A stretch of 64,000 bases of DNA from JAFAXD01 sp963816775 (GTDB lineage: Bacteria; Pseudomonadota; Alphaproteobacteria; Rhizobiales; Xanthobacteraceae), in contig CAWFLX010000020.1 of assembly GCA_963816775.1 (NCBI GenBank), positions 186,001 through 250,000 on the forward strand, written 5' to 3'. Below the pieces are notes generated by a model. The model ran no database searches and was not told the origin of the DNA. It saw nothing but the letters and a program-made list of their open reading frames with translations. Below are positions 1 through 9,800 of this stretch, piece by piece (the first letter of the stretch is position 1; each line of letters starts with the position of its first letter). The translations under genes were made by a program, and so were the position numbers.

Positions 1-1
1 T

Positions 2-1171
2 GTCATCTATGCCGCTCTGGGAACGTGGCTCACCCATCTGGTCGGGCGGGCGCTGATCTGGCTCAACTTCTACCAGCAGCGCTACGAAGCCGATTTTCGA
101 TTCAATCTGGTGCGCGTGCGGGAGAACGCGGAGCAGATCGCCCTCCTCTCCGGCGAGCCCGAGGAGCGGCGCCGCCTGCTCGATCGGTTCGGATTCGTGG
201 TCAGCAACTGGCGCGCCATTATGACCCGAACCAAATGGCTCACCGGGTTCACATCGGGCTACAGTCAATTCTCGAGCGTATTCCCCTTCGTGGTGGTCAG
301 CCCGGCCTATTTCGCCAAGGCCATTCCGTTCGGAACCTTGATCCAGACCGCGTCGGCATTCGGCAGCGTACAAGGCGCGCTGTCGGTTATCGTGACCCAG
401 TACCGATCGATTGCCGAATGGCGCGCGGTGATCGAACGATTGGCCGGCTTCTCGGCCGCGATCGAGGCCGGGCGCACCATCGCAACGGCACCGCCCGTTG
501 TCGAGCACGAGGCGCTGGCGCAAGCCCGCCGGGTCGAGATTCGTGGCCTTGAACTGCGGTTACCGAACGGCCAGCCACTGATCGCCGTCGACGGACTGAA
601 CTTCGGGCCCGGCGAGCACGTCCTGGTTACTGGTCCGACCGGGTCCGGCAAGTCGACGCTGTTCCGCGCGATCGCCGGCATATGGCCATTCGGATTGGGG
701 TCGATCACGGTGCCGGCGGGCGCGCGACTGATGGTGTTGCCGCAGCGACCCTACCTCCCGGTCGACACGCTGCGCGCCGCCACGACCTATCCGTCGCCGT
801 CGGATCGTTTCAGTACCGAGGCGACCCGCAGTGCACTCGAGGCAGTCGGATTGGCCAAGCTGACCGGGCGCCTCGATGAAATGGGGCATTGGAACCGCAT
901 GCTGTCATTGGGAGAGCAGCAGCGCCTCGCCGTAGCCCGAGCCCTGCTCCATGCACCGGATTATTTGTTGCTCGACGAGGCGACGGCTTCACTCGACGAA
1001 GCCTCCGAAGCCACGCTTTACAAGCTGCTGCAAGAACGGCTGCCCAACGCGAGCATCGTTTCGATCGGCCACCGCTCGACGCTTGAAGCATTTCACCGCC
1101 GCAGCGTCGTCGTCACCGGAGACGGCGACCGGTTTCACGCCCGGGAAGCGACGCTGGTCGCGGCCGGATGA
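2..1171 (+). CDS. ABC transporter ATP-binding/permease protein, SbmA/YddA-like (5' truncated)
   Basis: The reading frame is already open at base 2, so the N-terminal membrane segments lie outside the window. What remains is the end of an ABC_membrane_2 (SbmA/BacA-like) transmembrane domain followed by a nucleotide-binding domain. Visible motifs are the Walker A GPTGSGKST, the signature LSLGEQQRLAVARALL and Walker B LLLDEATASLDE. Members of this YddA/ABCD-type family are inner-membrane half-transporters that act as homodimers; related proteins move peptides, cobalamin or fatty-acid derivatives. The substrate cannot be told from the sequence. The gene converges with the HPP gene that follows. 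Confidence 0.9.
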   Translation, partial: VIYAALGTWLTHLVGRALIWLNFYQQRYEADFRFNLVRVRENAEQIALLSGEPEERRRLLDRFGFVVSNWRAIMTRTKWLTGFTSGYSQFSSVFPFVVVSPAYFAKAIPFGTLIQTASAFGSVQGALSVIVTQYRSIAEWRAVIERLAGFSAAIEAGRTIATAPPVVEHEALAQARRVEIRGLELRLPNGQPLIAVDGLNFGPGEHVLVTGPTGSGKSTLFRAIAGIWPFGLGSITVPAGARLMVLPQRPYLPVDTLRAATTYPSPSDRFSTEATRSALEAVGLAKLTGRLDEMGHWNRMLSLGEQQRLAVARALLHAPDYLLLDEATASLDEASEATLYKLLQERLPNASIVSIGHRSTLEAFHRRSVVVTGDGDRFHAREATLVAAG

Positions 1172-1184
1172 GAGCGCTGCGCGA

Positions 1185-1672
1185 TCACCACCAGCGCACC
1201 GGCCAGGACCCGCGCCGGACCGCGTTGTGCCAGGCGAGGCGAAGGCGACGAGCAGGCAAACGCCGACCGCGACCGGCGCCACCAGGAAGCTCCACGTCAT
1301 GCTGTTGACGACGACCACCAGCGGATCAATTCCAGCTGGTGGGTGAAACGTTCGGGTCAGATGCATGGCGACGATTGCGAGCCCGACGGCGGCGGCCGCC
1401 GCCCATGGTCCGGCGCCGATGACGTGCAACACCAGCAGCCCGACCGCGGTGGACACCAGGTGACCGCCAACAAGCGCGCGCGGCTGAGCCGGCTCGGCCT
1501 CCGGTGAACCCATCACCAGCACGATCGACGTTGCAAACGGAACGAACAGCAATGGAAAGGTGGTGCGTTCCGCCAGGAGCTCCATCAGGGCGATTGCCAC
1601 GGCGCCGCCCACCGCGCCGGCGACGAAACCGACGATCAGCCTTGAGCGCGTGGTGGAGGAAGGAAACTGCAC
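1185..1672 (-). pseudogene. HPP family membrane protein, frameshifted near the 3' end
   Basis: GTG start at 1672. The first ~145 codons encode an HPP-family integral membrane protein with four hydrophobic segments and the family motif around TRTFHPPAG. HPP proteins are small inner-membrane proteins; some are linked to nitrite transport. As read, the frame continues to 989 with a hydrophilic tail and overlaps the ABC gene by 183 bp. If one base is missing near 1236-1238, the frame continues as AWHNAVRRGSWPVRWW and stops at TGA 1187-1185, only 13 bp from the ABC stop. That ending looks like a normal HPP C-terminus. The as-read ORF is 989..1672. Confidence 0.7.
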
Positions 1673-1728
1673 GATCGTCTATGTCGGAGGGAGCGCGCCG
1701 CTATATTCACGGCTGCACCCAAAGGAAA

Positions 1729-1758
1729 CGGGCGGCCGCTCAGAGAGCGCGCCGCCCG
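1729..1758 (-). terminator. possible terminator of the porin gene
   Basis: GC-rich hairpin just past the porin stop codon. Outer arms cgggcggc (1729-1736) and gccgcccg (1751-1758) are perfect and extend inward through cgct/agcg with one bulged base. On the minus strand only a weak T-rich tract follows, so factor-independent termination is plausible but not certain. Confidence 0.45.
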
Positions 1759-1781
1759 CCAGAAGAGGCTGGGATCTCAGC

Positions 1782-2801
1782 TTACTTCAAGCTGTCCAGC
1801 GTCATGTCGAAGGCGAGTTTCGCCACAACCGTTGAGCCGCACCAGTTGGACGAGAGACCAGCTGGGTTGTTCGGCGTACCCAGCAGCGAGGTGCTGACCG
1901 AAGCGGTTTGCGAGCTGGTATAGACCGCACAATTGCTCTTGCTTAGGTTGGTGTCGTAGTAGCGCAGATCGAATGTGAACACCTTCCAGGTCAAGCCCAC
2001 ACCGACGTTCCAGGTCGCGTAGTCTGCGTAGCGAACGCCGTTCTGGAACGGGTTGCCCGGGATGCCGGTGCCGTAGAACGCGTCGCTGGTGCCAAGGAAC
2101 TGTTCGCCGGCTTCACCCGACACGTACCAGCCGACCGCGTTCCAGATCTTCCAGGCGTCCGGGGCGGTGAACTTCACCGTACCCGACACGTAGTTGCCTG
2201 GCGACCCGGTATTCAGGATGTTCGGCGTGCCGTAGTAGTTCGCGCCGATCGCCCACTGCGGATTGATGGTCCACACGCCCTTCGCATAGAGCTCGTAGAA
2301 GCTCCAATCCCGCTTTGCGACCGCACCATTGGGCAGCGTGCCGTTGTTGCAGGTGAACGGGCCGGTCGAGTTGGTGAACGCACCTCCCGCGAACGGAGCG
2401 TTGTTGTTCTGGAAGCACGATCCACCCGGATAGTCGTAGTACCAGTAGCCGAAGTCCAAGGCGACCGGACCGAAGGTCGGGCGGACACCGCCGTAGTAGT
2501 CGACTTCAGCCGCCGCGCGGTTCGGGAATTGAATGCTCTCGGCCGAGATGCCGCCGTAGAACTGCAAGGATGGCGACCAGTTGTAGCGCAGCTCGGTGTA
2601 GGCAGCGACCGAAGGATTGTGGCCCGACTGCGTGATGCCGCGCCAGATGTAGTCGCTCATCACTGCGCCACCGAAAGCCACGTCCCACGGGCTCGGCGGA
2701 GGAGGCGGCGGAGGCGGAGCCTTCGCCAGCTTCAGGTCGGCACCAAAAGCCGCGGAGGCCGAAAGCGCCACCGCCGCTACAGTCATCAGAATCTTTTTCA
2801 T
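1782..2801 (-). CDS. TorF-family putative outer-membrane porin
   Basis: 339 residues from ATG 2801, preceded by an AGGGG ribosome-binding site; the longer upstream frame has no support. The N-terminus MKKILMTVAAVALSASAAFG is a Sec signal peptide, followed by a run of eight prolines and then an aromatic-rich alternating pattern typical of a beta barrel (for example SDYIWRGITQSG). This matches the TIGR02001 'gcw_chp'/TorF group of putative porins. It is monocistronic, with a leader of about 300 bp and a possible hairpin downstream. Substrate unknown. Confidence 0.85.
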   Translation of the reverse strand: MKKILMTVAAVALSASAAFGADLKLAKAPPPPPPPPSPWDVAFGGAVMSDYIWRGITQSGHNPSVAAYTELRYNWSPSLQFYGGISAESIQFPNRAAAEVDYYGGVRPTFGPVALDFGYWYYDYPGGSCFQNNNAPFAGGAFTNSTGPFTCNNGTLPNGAVAKRDWSFYELYAKGVWTINPQWAIGANYYGTPNILNTGSPGNYVSGTVKFTAPDAWKIWNAVGWYVSGEAGEQFLGTSDAFYGTGIPGNPFQNGVRYADYATWNVGVGLTWKVFTFDLRYYDTNLSKSNCAVYTSSQTASVSTSLLGTPNNPAGLSSNWCGSTVVAKLAFDMTLDSLK

Positions 2802-3108
2802 AACCAGCCCCTGTCGTTGTTCGCCCGCCCAGCCGTCGTTGGCATTTTGGGAAGGCCCCCAGCTTTGTCGCTCCAGGACAAAGCCCCACTTGACAGGAGG
2901 ATTAACGACGAGGACGCCAATTGCCGCAAGGTCAATCCGGTAGCATCTGCTGCATTTTTGAGCGAATCCGGTCCTAACTGATTGGAATCCAACAGGCTGT
3001 TGTATCAGAGCAACAATTTTCGGGGTGGAAGGCGTGTCCGAAAGAGCACAGACGAAACACAAGGGGCGCTGCACGGACCGCGATCGATCCAGTCAAGTCG
3101 AGACCTTC
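2802..3108. other. intergenic region upstream of the porin gene
   Basis: About 300 bp between the porin start and the terminator of the histone-like gene. It should hold the porin promoter on the minus strand. I see no convincing gene, strong palindrome or known riboswitch here; open frames on the plus strand are shadows. Confidence 0.6.
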
Positions 3109-3137
3109 AAAAAAAGCCCCGCGCGAAGGCGCGGGGC
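3109..3137 (-). terminator. rho-independent terminator after the histone-like gene
   Basis: Perfect 9-bp stem gccccgcgc (3116-3124) / gcgcggggc (3129-3137) with a 4-nt loop. On the minus strand it is followed directly by a run of seven T residues (3115-3109). It lies 22 bp past the stop codon at 3160. Confidence 0.9.
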
Positions 3138-3159
3138 GCTGCGTGCCGCGGTGAAGAAC

Positions 3160-3795
3160 TCAGGTGCCGCCCTGACCCCCATGACCACCGCCCGAACCGC
3201 CACTGCCTCCGCCCGACGAGTGCCCGCCGAACGGCGATGACGACGGCGACGGTGTCGAGGGCGACGACGATGGCGTTGCCGATGGTGGCCGCGGAGCCGC
3301 AGGCGGCGACGGGGCAGGCCTTGGTGGTTGAGGCGCAGCCGGTGCGGCGCTCGGCGGCATCGCCGGCCGCGGAGGCGGCGGCATCGCGGGGCGCGGTGGC
3401 GGAGGAGCTGCGGGACGCGCCATTGGAGGCGGTGCCGCAGGTCGTGCCATTGGCGGCGGTGCCGCAGGGCGCGGAGGCATCGGAGGAGGTGCAGCGGGTT
3501 TCGCTACGGCAGCCGGCTTTGGAGCGGGCTTCGGAGCCGCAACCGTTGCGGGCTTCTTAGCGGGCTTTGCGGCGGTTTTCTTGCGCGCCGCCTTTACGGC
3601 GGGCTTGCGCTTCGCGGTGGACTTACGCTTCGCGGTGGACTTACGCGCCGAAGCCTTACGGGCAGCGGTACGACGCGCCGGTTTCCGCTTCGCGGTTTTC
3701 TTCCGTGCGGACGCCTTGGTTGCCTTTTTCGGTTTGCGGGATGCCGCTGCGCGCTTCGCTTTCCTGGGCTTTTTGGACTTGGTTGCTTTCGCCAT
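3160..3795 (-). CDS. histone H1-like Lys/Ala/Pro-rich protein
   Basis: 211 residues from ATG 3795, with GGGAGGT seven bases upstream. Residues ~1-100 are Lys/Arg/Ala-rich with KKTAAKP- and ARKSTAKRK-type repeats, as in bacterial histone H1-like (AlgP/Hc1-type) DNA-binding tails. Residues ~100-170 are Ala/Pro repeats (AAPPPMARP occurs twice). The last ~40 residues are Ser/Pro then Gly/Ser-rich with His. No folded domain or signal peptide is apparent. It probably binds nucleic acid through the basic half; the role of the Pro and Gly parts is unknown. Low complexity makes homology assignment unreliable. Confidence 0.75.
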   Translation of the reverse strand: MAKATKSKKPRKAKRAAASRKPKKATKASARKKTAKRKPARRTAARKASARKSTAKRKSTAKRKPAVKAARKKTAAKPAKKPATVAAPKPAPKPAAVAKPAAPPPMPPRPAAPPPMARPAAPPPMARPAAPPPPRPAMPPPPRPAMPPSAAPAAPQPPRPAPSPPAAPRPPSATPSSSPSTPSPSSSPFGGHSSGGGSGGSGGGHGGQGGT

Positions 3796-3930
3796 GATCG
3801 ACCTCCCGGTCCTTTTGGCAATTCTCTTCAACGCCTTGGTATTCCTTGCACGATGCTATCACTTATTCCTGATTCGGTTCGGGCCGCTAAGGCGCCCCAA
3901 CCACCAATTAAAACATACCAACCTATTTTT

Positions 3931-5304
3931 CTACGTCATTGCCGCGCCCGCAAGCGGCGTAATCACTGAAAAATCGCGATCCGCCAAACCAATTGGCATT
4001 GGGCCACCGGTCGCCCAGTCCACGAGTTCGACCGGATGCAGGACCGGGATTGTGGTGCCGGCCGCAATCTGGGTGATGCATCCAACGTTGCCGGCCGCAA
4101 CGACATCAGGCTTCAATCGTTCGATATTGGCGATCTTGCGCGTGCGCAGCCGCCCCGCCAAGGCCGGCTGTAGCAGGTTGTAAGTGCCGGCAGAACCACA
4201 GCAAAGATGGCCTTCGGGGATCTCCTCGACGCGGAAACCCAGACTGGACAGCAGCTTTTTGGGCTCGCGCGTGATCTTTTGCCCATGCTGGAGCGAGCAA
4301 GCCCCATGATAGGCCACCGCCAACGACCGCGCCGTCGTCGGCCGCAGCGGCAAGATCGCAAGGTATTCCGAGATATCCTGGACGAGCCCGGAGACCTTGG
4401 CGGCCTTGAGCGCGTAATCGGGGTCGCCGCGGAACAGGAAACCATAATCCTTGAGCATCGTGCCGCAGCCTGAGGCTGTGGTCAGGATCGCATCGAGCCC
4501 GCCCGCCTCGATCTCGCGCGTCCATGCGTCGATATTGGCGCGTGCCTGAGCACGCGCTTGGTCTTCGCGGCCCAGGTGATGCACGAGCGCGCCGCAGCAC
4601 CCTTCTCCCTCGACACTCACCACCTCGATGCCCTGACGGGTCAGAACGCGCCCCGCCGCGGCGTTGATGTGCGGCGATAATACGTCCGCAACGCAGCCCG
4701 ACAGGAGCGCGACCCGGCGTCGACCATCATGGCTTTCGCGACCTGCTTCCTGCGCGCGCGGCACTTCCGCAATCGGACCTGCAGTCTGATTGCGCGCGCG
4801 CGCCGGAACGCGCGTCGGCGCGAGCCGCAGCATCGCGGCCAACGATGTGAAGCCGACACGGTCGAGGAGCGGGGCAAGCGGCTTCACCAGCAATGCCGCG
4901 AGCATCGCCAACCGAAACAGTCGCGGATCTGGCAGGACGCGGGCGAGCAAAGCGCGCAGCATCCGGTCGGGCAGCGGCCGCGTGAACGTGCGCTCGATAT
5001 GAGACCTCGCATGATCGACGAGGTGCATGTAATGCACGCCCGAGGGACACGTTGTCATGCACGCGAGGCACGACAAACAACGGTCGATGTGGGTCACGAC
5101 TTCCTCGGAAGCCGGTCGGTCGTGCTCCAACATCTCCTTGATCAAATAGATGCGACCGCGCGGAGAATCGAGCTCGTCGCCGAGCAGAACATAGGTCGGG
5201 CAGGTCGCGGTGCAGAAGCCGCAATGCACGCAAGCGCGCAGGATCTTGTTTGCTTCCGCGATTTGCGGGTCAGCGAGTTGCGCCAAGCTGAAGTTGGTCT
5301 GCAC
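3931..5304 (-). CDS. glcF: glycolate oxidase iron-sulfur subunit GlcF
   Basis: 457 residues. Two 4Fe-4S ferredoxin clusters are at the N-terminus: CVHCGFCTATCP and CLSCLACMTTCP. Two CCG domains follow, with signatures GCCGALVHHLG and LCCGSAGTYNL. GlcF carries electrons from the FAD subunits GlcD/GlcE during oxidation of glycolate to glyoxylate at the inner face of the membrane. It lies 20 bp downstream of glcE on the same strand and was probably co-transcribed. The length fits the family. Confidence 0.96.
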   Translation of the reverse strand: MQTNFSLAQLADPQIAEANKILRACVHCGFCTATCPTYVLLGDELDSPRGRIYLIKEMLEHDRPASEEVVTHIDRCLSCLACMTTCPSGVHYMHLVDHARSHIERTFTRPLPDRMLRALLARVLPDPRLFRLAMLAALLVKPLAPLLDRVGFTSLAAMLRLAPTRVPARARNQTAGPIAEVPRAQEAGRESHDGRRRVALLSGCVADVLSPHINAAAGRVLTRQGIEVVSVEGEGCCGALVHHLGREDQARAQARANIDAWTREIEAGGLDAILTTASGCGTMLKDYGFLFRGDPDYALKAAKVSGLVQDISEYLAILPLRPTTARSLAVAYHGACSLQHGQKITREPKKLLSSLGFRVEEIPEGHLCCGSAGTYNLLQPALAGRLRTRKIANIERLKPDVVAAGNVGCITQIAAGTTIPVLHPVELVDWATGGPMPIGLADRDFSVITPLAGAAMT

Positions 5305-5324
5305 CGAGTGTCTCGATCAAAAGC

Positions 5325-6551
5325 TTACAGGCCCGCCCACATCCGGCCCGGATTGAGGACGCCGCGAGGATCAAAGCTCTCCTTGACGCGCGCCGTCAAC
5401 GCGGCCAGAGGCCCGCGCTGCGGCTGGAACACGGGAACCAGCGCGCGCATGGCGACAGGCGCGCGCACCAGCATGGCGTGACCGCCGGCTTCGGCGAGCG
5501 CCGCGCGCACGACCGCCTCGCCGGCATCGTCGGAGGGTGCAACCGCCGCCCAAACAAGCCCCCCCGCCCAGTCATAGGCGAGCTCAACGTCGGCCTGTGC
5601 CGCCAGTCGTCGCCCGAGTTCGGCGCCATACGACGGTGCGGTCGAGATGCGCCACACGGCTCGTCCCGCGGCGGGACCGTCGGCTGCAAATACGGTCGTG
5701 TCCCGGATCGCTTTCCAGGCCGCGCGGGACCGGTGTTGGTCGAGCACGGTCAGTTCGCCCAACGACCGCAACAGGTCGCAAAGCTGCCGCATGCGATGCG
5801 CAACCGAGGCCTCGATGCCTTCAAGCCGCATCGCCGTTGTGGCCTTGGCAACGCCGGCATCCGCCAGCATCCGCGACGCGACCACAGCGGGCAAATGCGC
5901 GGCCGCGGACACATCGCACGACGAACGCAAGGCCGTCGCCATGGCGGCAATCGCACTGCCGTCGTCGAGGCCGGCCACCAGCACGGTCGCCTCGGTCTCC
6001 GCTCGCGGCAGCGTCTTGAGGGTGACGTCGGTCATGGCGGCGAGCGTGCCCCACGAACCGGCGAGCAGCTTGCAGAGGTCGTAGCCGGTCACGTTCTTGA
6101 CCACCCGCCCGCCCGATTTGAAGGTCTCGCCGCGTCCCGAAACCGCCGTCACCCCCAGAAAATGATCGCGGGCAGCGCCCGCTTTGAGCCGGCGCGAGCC
6201 CGAGAGGTTCGTCGCCAGCGCGCCGCCGATCGTCCCTTGTGCGGGCGCGACCCCGAGCAGCGGGCCGTAGTCCATCGGTTCGAAGGCAAGTTCCTGGCCG
6301 TGGCTTGCAGTGAGTCGTTCGATCTCGCTCAGCGGCGTACCCGCCTTCGCCGAAAGCACCAGTTCCTCCGGCTCGTAGAGCGTCACGCCTGCAAGCTGCG
6401 AAAGATCGAGGGTCGCGTCCGTTTGCGCGGGGCGCCCGAGCGAACGCTTGCTGCCCTGACCGACGATCTCCAGGGTCTTGGCGTCCGCCAATGCCCATTG
6501 CACTGCAGCCTCGACGTCCTTGATATCGCGCGGCTTGATCGGGTCGGGCAA
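5325..6551 (-). CDS. glcE: glycolate oxidase FAD-binding subunit GlcE
   Basis: 408 residues with an FAD_binding_4 (PCMH-type) fold. The family motifs GTIGGALATNLSGSRR and GGRVVKNVTGYDLCKLLAGSWG are present, and the C-terminus ends DPRGVLNPGRMW as in GlcE. It works with GlcD and GlcF in glycolate oxidation. The normal partner glcD is about 5.3 kb upstream on the same strand, separated by an RND efflux module. Confidence 0.95.
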   Translation of the reverse strand: MPDPIKPRDIKDVEAAVQWALADAKTLEIVGQGSKRSLGRPAQTDATLDLSQLAGVTLYEPEELVLSAKAGTPLSEIERLTASHGQELAFEPMDYGPLLGVAPAQGTIGGALATNLSGSRRLKAGAARDHFLGVTAVSGRGETFKSGGRVVKNVTGYDLCKLLAGSWGTLAAMTDVTLKTLPRAETEATVLVAGLDDGSAIAAMATALRSSCDVSAAAHLPAVVASRMLADAGVAKATTAMRLEGIEASVAHRMRQLCDLLRSLGELTVLDQHRSRAAWKAIRDTTVFAADGPAAGRAVWRISTAPSYGAELGRRLAAQADVELAYDWAGGLVWAAVAPSDDAGEAVVRAALAEAGGHAMLVRAPVAMRALVPVFQPQRGPLAALTARVKESFDPRGVLNPGRMWAGL

Positions 6552-6562
6552 CGCAGCAGCCT

Positions 6563-6880
6563 CTACTTGGCGGCCGGCGGTTTTGCGGCGGCCTGTAGTT
6601 GTTCGATGCGAGTGCGCAGAACTTCGACCGCGCCCTTCAGGTTGTTGATCTCGGTCGTGGCCGCGGCGAGCTTTTGCTGCGCGTCGGAGAGCTTTTGTTG
6701 CGCGTCGGCCGACTGCTTGGTCATTTGCTTCTGCAGGAACTCGATGTTGCTCTGCAGGCAGCTGGTCCGACGATTGAGATCACGTTCCACCGTGCAAATC
6801 TCGATGCCGGGAACGTCCTGCGCGATTGCAGAGCTGCCGACCAACCCCGACACCGCTATGATGACAACGCGTGCGATCAT
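6563..6880 (-). CDS. small exported coiled-coil protein, unknown function
   Basis: 105 residues from ATG 6880, with GAGG nine bases upstream; this start also removes the overlap with the RND gene that ends at 6891. A signal peptide ending SSAIAQ is followed by two cysteines (EICTVERDLNRRTSCLQ), which could form a disulfide in the periplasm. A heptad-rich helix (SDAQQKLSDAQQKLAAATTE...) runs to the C-terminus. I do not recognise the family. Its position between the RND pump and glcE suggests co-transcription with one of them. Confidence 0.7.
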   Translation of the reverse strand: MIARVVIIAVSGLVGSSAIAQDVPGIEICTVERDLNRRTSCLQSNIEFLQKQMTKQSADAQQKLSDAQQKLAAATTEINNLKGAVEVLRTRIEQLQAAAKPPAAK

Positions 6881-6890
6881 GAATCGATCC

Positions 6891-9800
6891 TCAATGCGGT
6901 GGAGCAGCCGACGACGGATGAGCGGGACCGGGCGCACCCGACGCGGGCTTGCCTGCCAATCCTTTGATGGTCTCGCGCAGCCATTGGAAGATCACATAGA
7001 GCACCGGGATGAAGAAGATTCCCACGATCGACGCGGCGAGCATGCCGCCGAATACCGCGGTGCCGACCCCGCGGCGGCTCAACATGCCGGCGCCGGTTGC
7101 GATGACCAACGGGATGAGGCCCGCGATGAACGCGAAGCTCGTCATCATCACAGCGCGGAACCGCTCGCGCGCGCCGCGCACGGCCGCCTCGCCGATCGGC
7201 ATGCCCTGCTCGCGCCGGATCTTGGCAAACTCGACGATCAGGATGCCATTCTTGGCGGCGAGCGCGATCAGGACAACCAACCCGATCTGGGCATAGAGAT
7301 TGTTGTCGAGGCCGGACACCAGCAACGCCAGCATGGCGCCAACCACACCGACCGATACCGAGAGCAGTACCGGCACCGGGATTGTCCAACTCTCGTAGAG
7401 ACCGACCAGGAACAGGAATGCGAACACAACCGCGAGCGCCAGAATCATCGTGGTCTGGCCGGCGGCGGCCTTTTCCTGCAGCGCCGTCCCGGTCCACTCA
7501 AAGCCATAGCCGCGCGGCAGCGTCGTGGCCGAGAGCTTCTCCATCGCCGCCAGCGCGGCGCCCGAACTATAACCGGCGGCCGGACCACCGATGATAGTGA
7601 CGCTGCGGAAGTTGTTGTAGCGAATGACCGACTGCGGCCCCAGCGTCACACGCGCGTTCACGAAGGCACGCAGCGGCACCATCTCCCCGCGATCGTTGCG
7701 CACGTTGATGCGATAGATGTCGTCGATCTTGCTGCGGTCCGAGGCCTCGCCCTGCACGTTGACCTGCCAGGTGCGACCAAAGAGGTTGAAGTCGTTGACA
7801 TAGGCGCTGCCCAGCACGGCTTGCAGTGAGTTGAACACCTCCGACAGGTCGACGCCGAGCGTCTGCAGCTTCTCGCGATCGATATCCAAATAGAGCTGCG
7901 GCGTATTCGCCGCGTATGTGGTGAACACAGCTTCGAGGGCGGGCTCCTGGTTGGCGGCGAACACGAGCCCGCGCGCGACTGCTGCGAGATCGGCCGGACT
8001 GCTGCCGGATAGGCTTTCGAGCTGATATTCGAAGCCGCTTCCGGTACCGAGACCGATGATGGGCGGAAGATTGTAGGCGATCACGTTCGCCTCGCGGATC
8101 GCATCGAACTGACCGCGCAAATGAGTGATGATACCGTCGACCGACAGCGCCGGATCTTCGCGATGACCGAACGGCTCCAAGGTCATGATCAGCATGGCGC
8201 TGTTCGACTTGACCTGGCCGTCGAGCAGGCTGTAGCCGACGACCTCGGTCACACCGGCCACGCCTTTGGTGTGGCGAATGATTTCTTCCACCTGTTTGGC
8301 GACCGCATCGGTGCGATTAACGGACGCGCCCTCCGGCAGCACGATTTCGCCGAAAATCGCGCCCTGGTCCTCCGAGGGCAGGAAGCCGGTCGGAACCGCA
8401 TTGAACAACCAGCCGGCACCAACCAGCACCACAGCGAGGGCAATGAGTCCCAACACGGCGCGGCGTACCAGGCGTTCCACCACCCACGCGTAGCCGTCGC
8501 GCGCGCGATCGATGCCCGCCAGCACATATCGGATCGGGCCACGTTTGGGCCCGTGCGCGCGCAGAAACACCGCGCAGAGAGCGGGCGACAGCGTCAATGC
8601 GTTGACCGCCGAGATCAGCATCGAGACCGAAACCGCGACCGCGAACTGACGGAACAGTTCGCCGGAAATGCCTTGGATGAAGGCGACCGGCACGAACACC
8701 GAGAGCAGCACCAAGGTGATGGCGATGATCGGCGCGGTGATCTCGCCCATGGCGCGGCGTGCCGCTTCGGCCGGAGCGAGCTGCGGGTCCGCTTCGAGTT
8801 GATGCTCGACCGCCTCGACCACGACGATCGCGTCATCGACCACGATGCCGATGGCCAGCACCAGCGCCAGCAGCGAAACCGTGTTGGCCGAGTAGCCGAG
8901 CGCCAACATGAATGCGAACGTGCCGATCAGCGAGACCGGCACCGCGATCAGCGGAATGAGGGTGGCGCGGAAGTTGCCGAGAAACAGGTAGACCACGATC
9001 ACCACGAGCACGAACGCCTCGAACAGCGTTTTGAGCACTTCGTGGATGCTCTCGTTCACGAACACAGTGGTGTCGTAAGTGATATTGTAATCGACGCCCT
9101 CCGGGAACGAGGCTTTCATGCGTTCGAGCGTCTTGCGAACCTCGCCGGCGCTGGCGAGCGCGTTGCCACCTGGCGACTGATAGGTCGCAATCACCGCCGA
9201 CGGCTTGCCGTCCTGACGCCCGATCTGCTCGGAGCTTTTCGCGCCGAGTTCGACCCGCGCCACGTCCTTGATACGCACGAACGACCCGTCCGGGTTGGCG
9301 CGCAGCACGATGTTTTCGAACTCCGGGATCGTGCTCAGCCGCCCCTTGGTCTGGATGCTGAGCTGAAATTGTTGATCCGGCAGCGTTGGCGAGGCGCCGA
9401 TGCGACCGGCAGCCGCCTGGACGTTCTGCGCCTTGAGGGCGGTGACGACGTCGTTCGGCGTCAGGGCGAAATTCGTCATGCGATCGCTATTGAGCCACAC
9501 CCGCATGCTGTAGTCGGTCGGGGTCAGCAGCGACACGTCGCCGATGCCGCTGATGCGCTTGAGCGAATCGATGATGTTGATGGTCGCGTAGTTGCTCAGA
9601 AAAAGCTGATCGTAGCGCCCGTCCGGCGACGTCAGGGCAATGACCTGCAGGATCGCCGATGACTTCTTCTCAACCTTGACGCCCTGCGCGCGAACTTCGG
9701 GTGGAAGCTGCGCCTCGGCGAGCCGAACCCGGTTCTGCACCAGCACGTTGTCGATGTCGGGATCGGTGCCGACCGCGAAGGTGACGCTGAGGTTGTAGCT

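Noticed and set aside
5478..7829. 783-residue plus-strand ORF
   Set aside because: Antisense to glcE, the coiled-coil gene and the RND pump. His/Arg/Asp-rich composition is typical of a shadow frame in GC-rich DNA.
8121..9662. 513-residue plus-strand ORF
   Set aside because: Antisense to RND pump 1 and lacks any recognisable domain.
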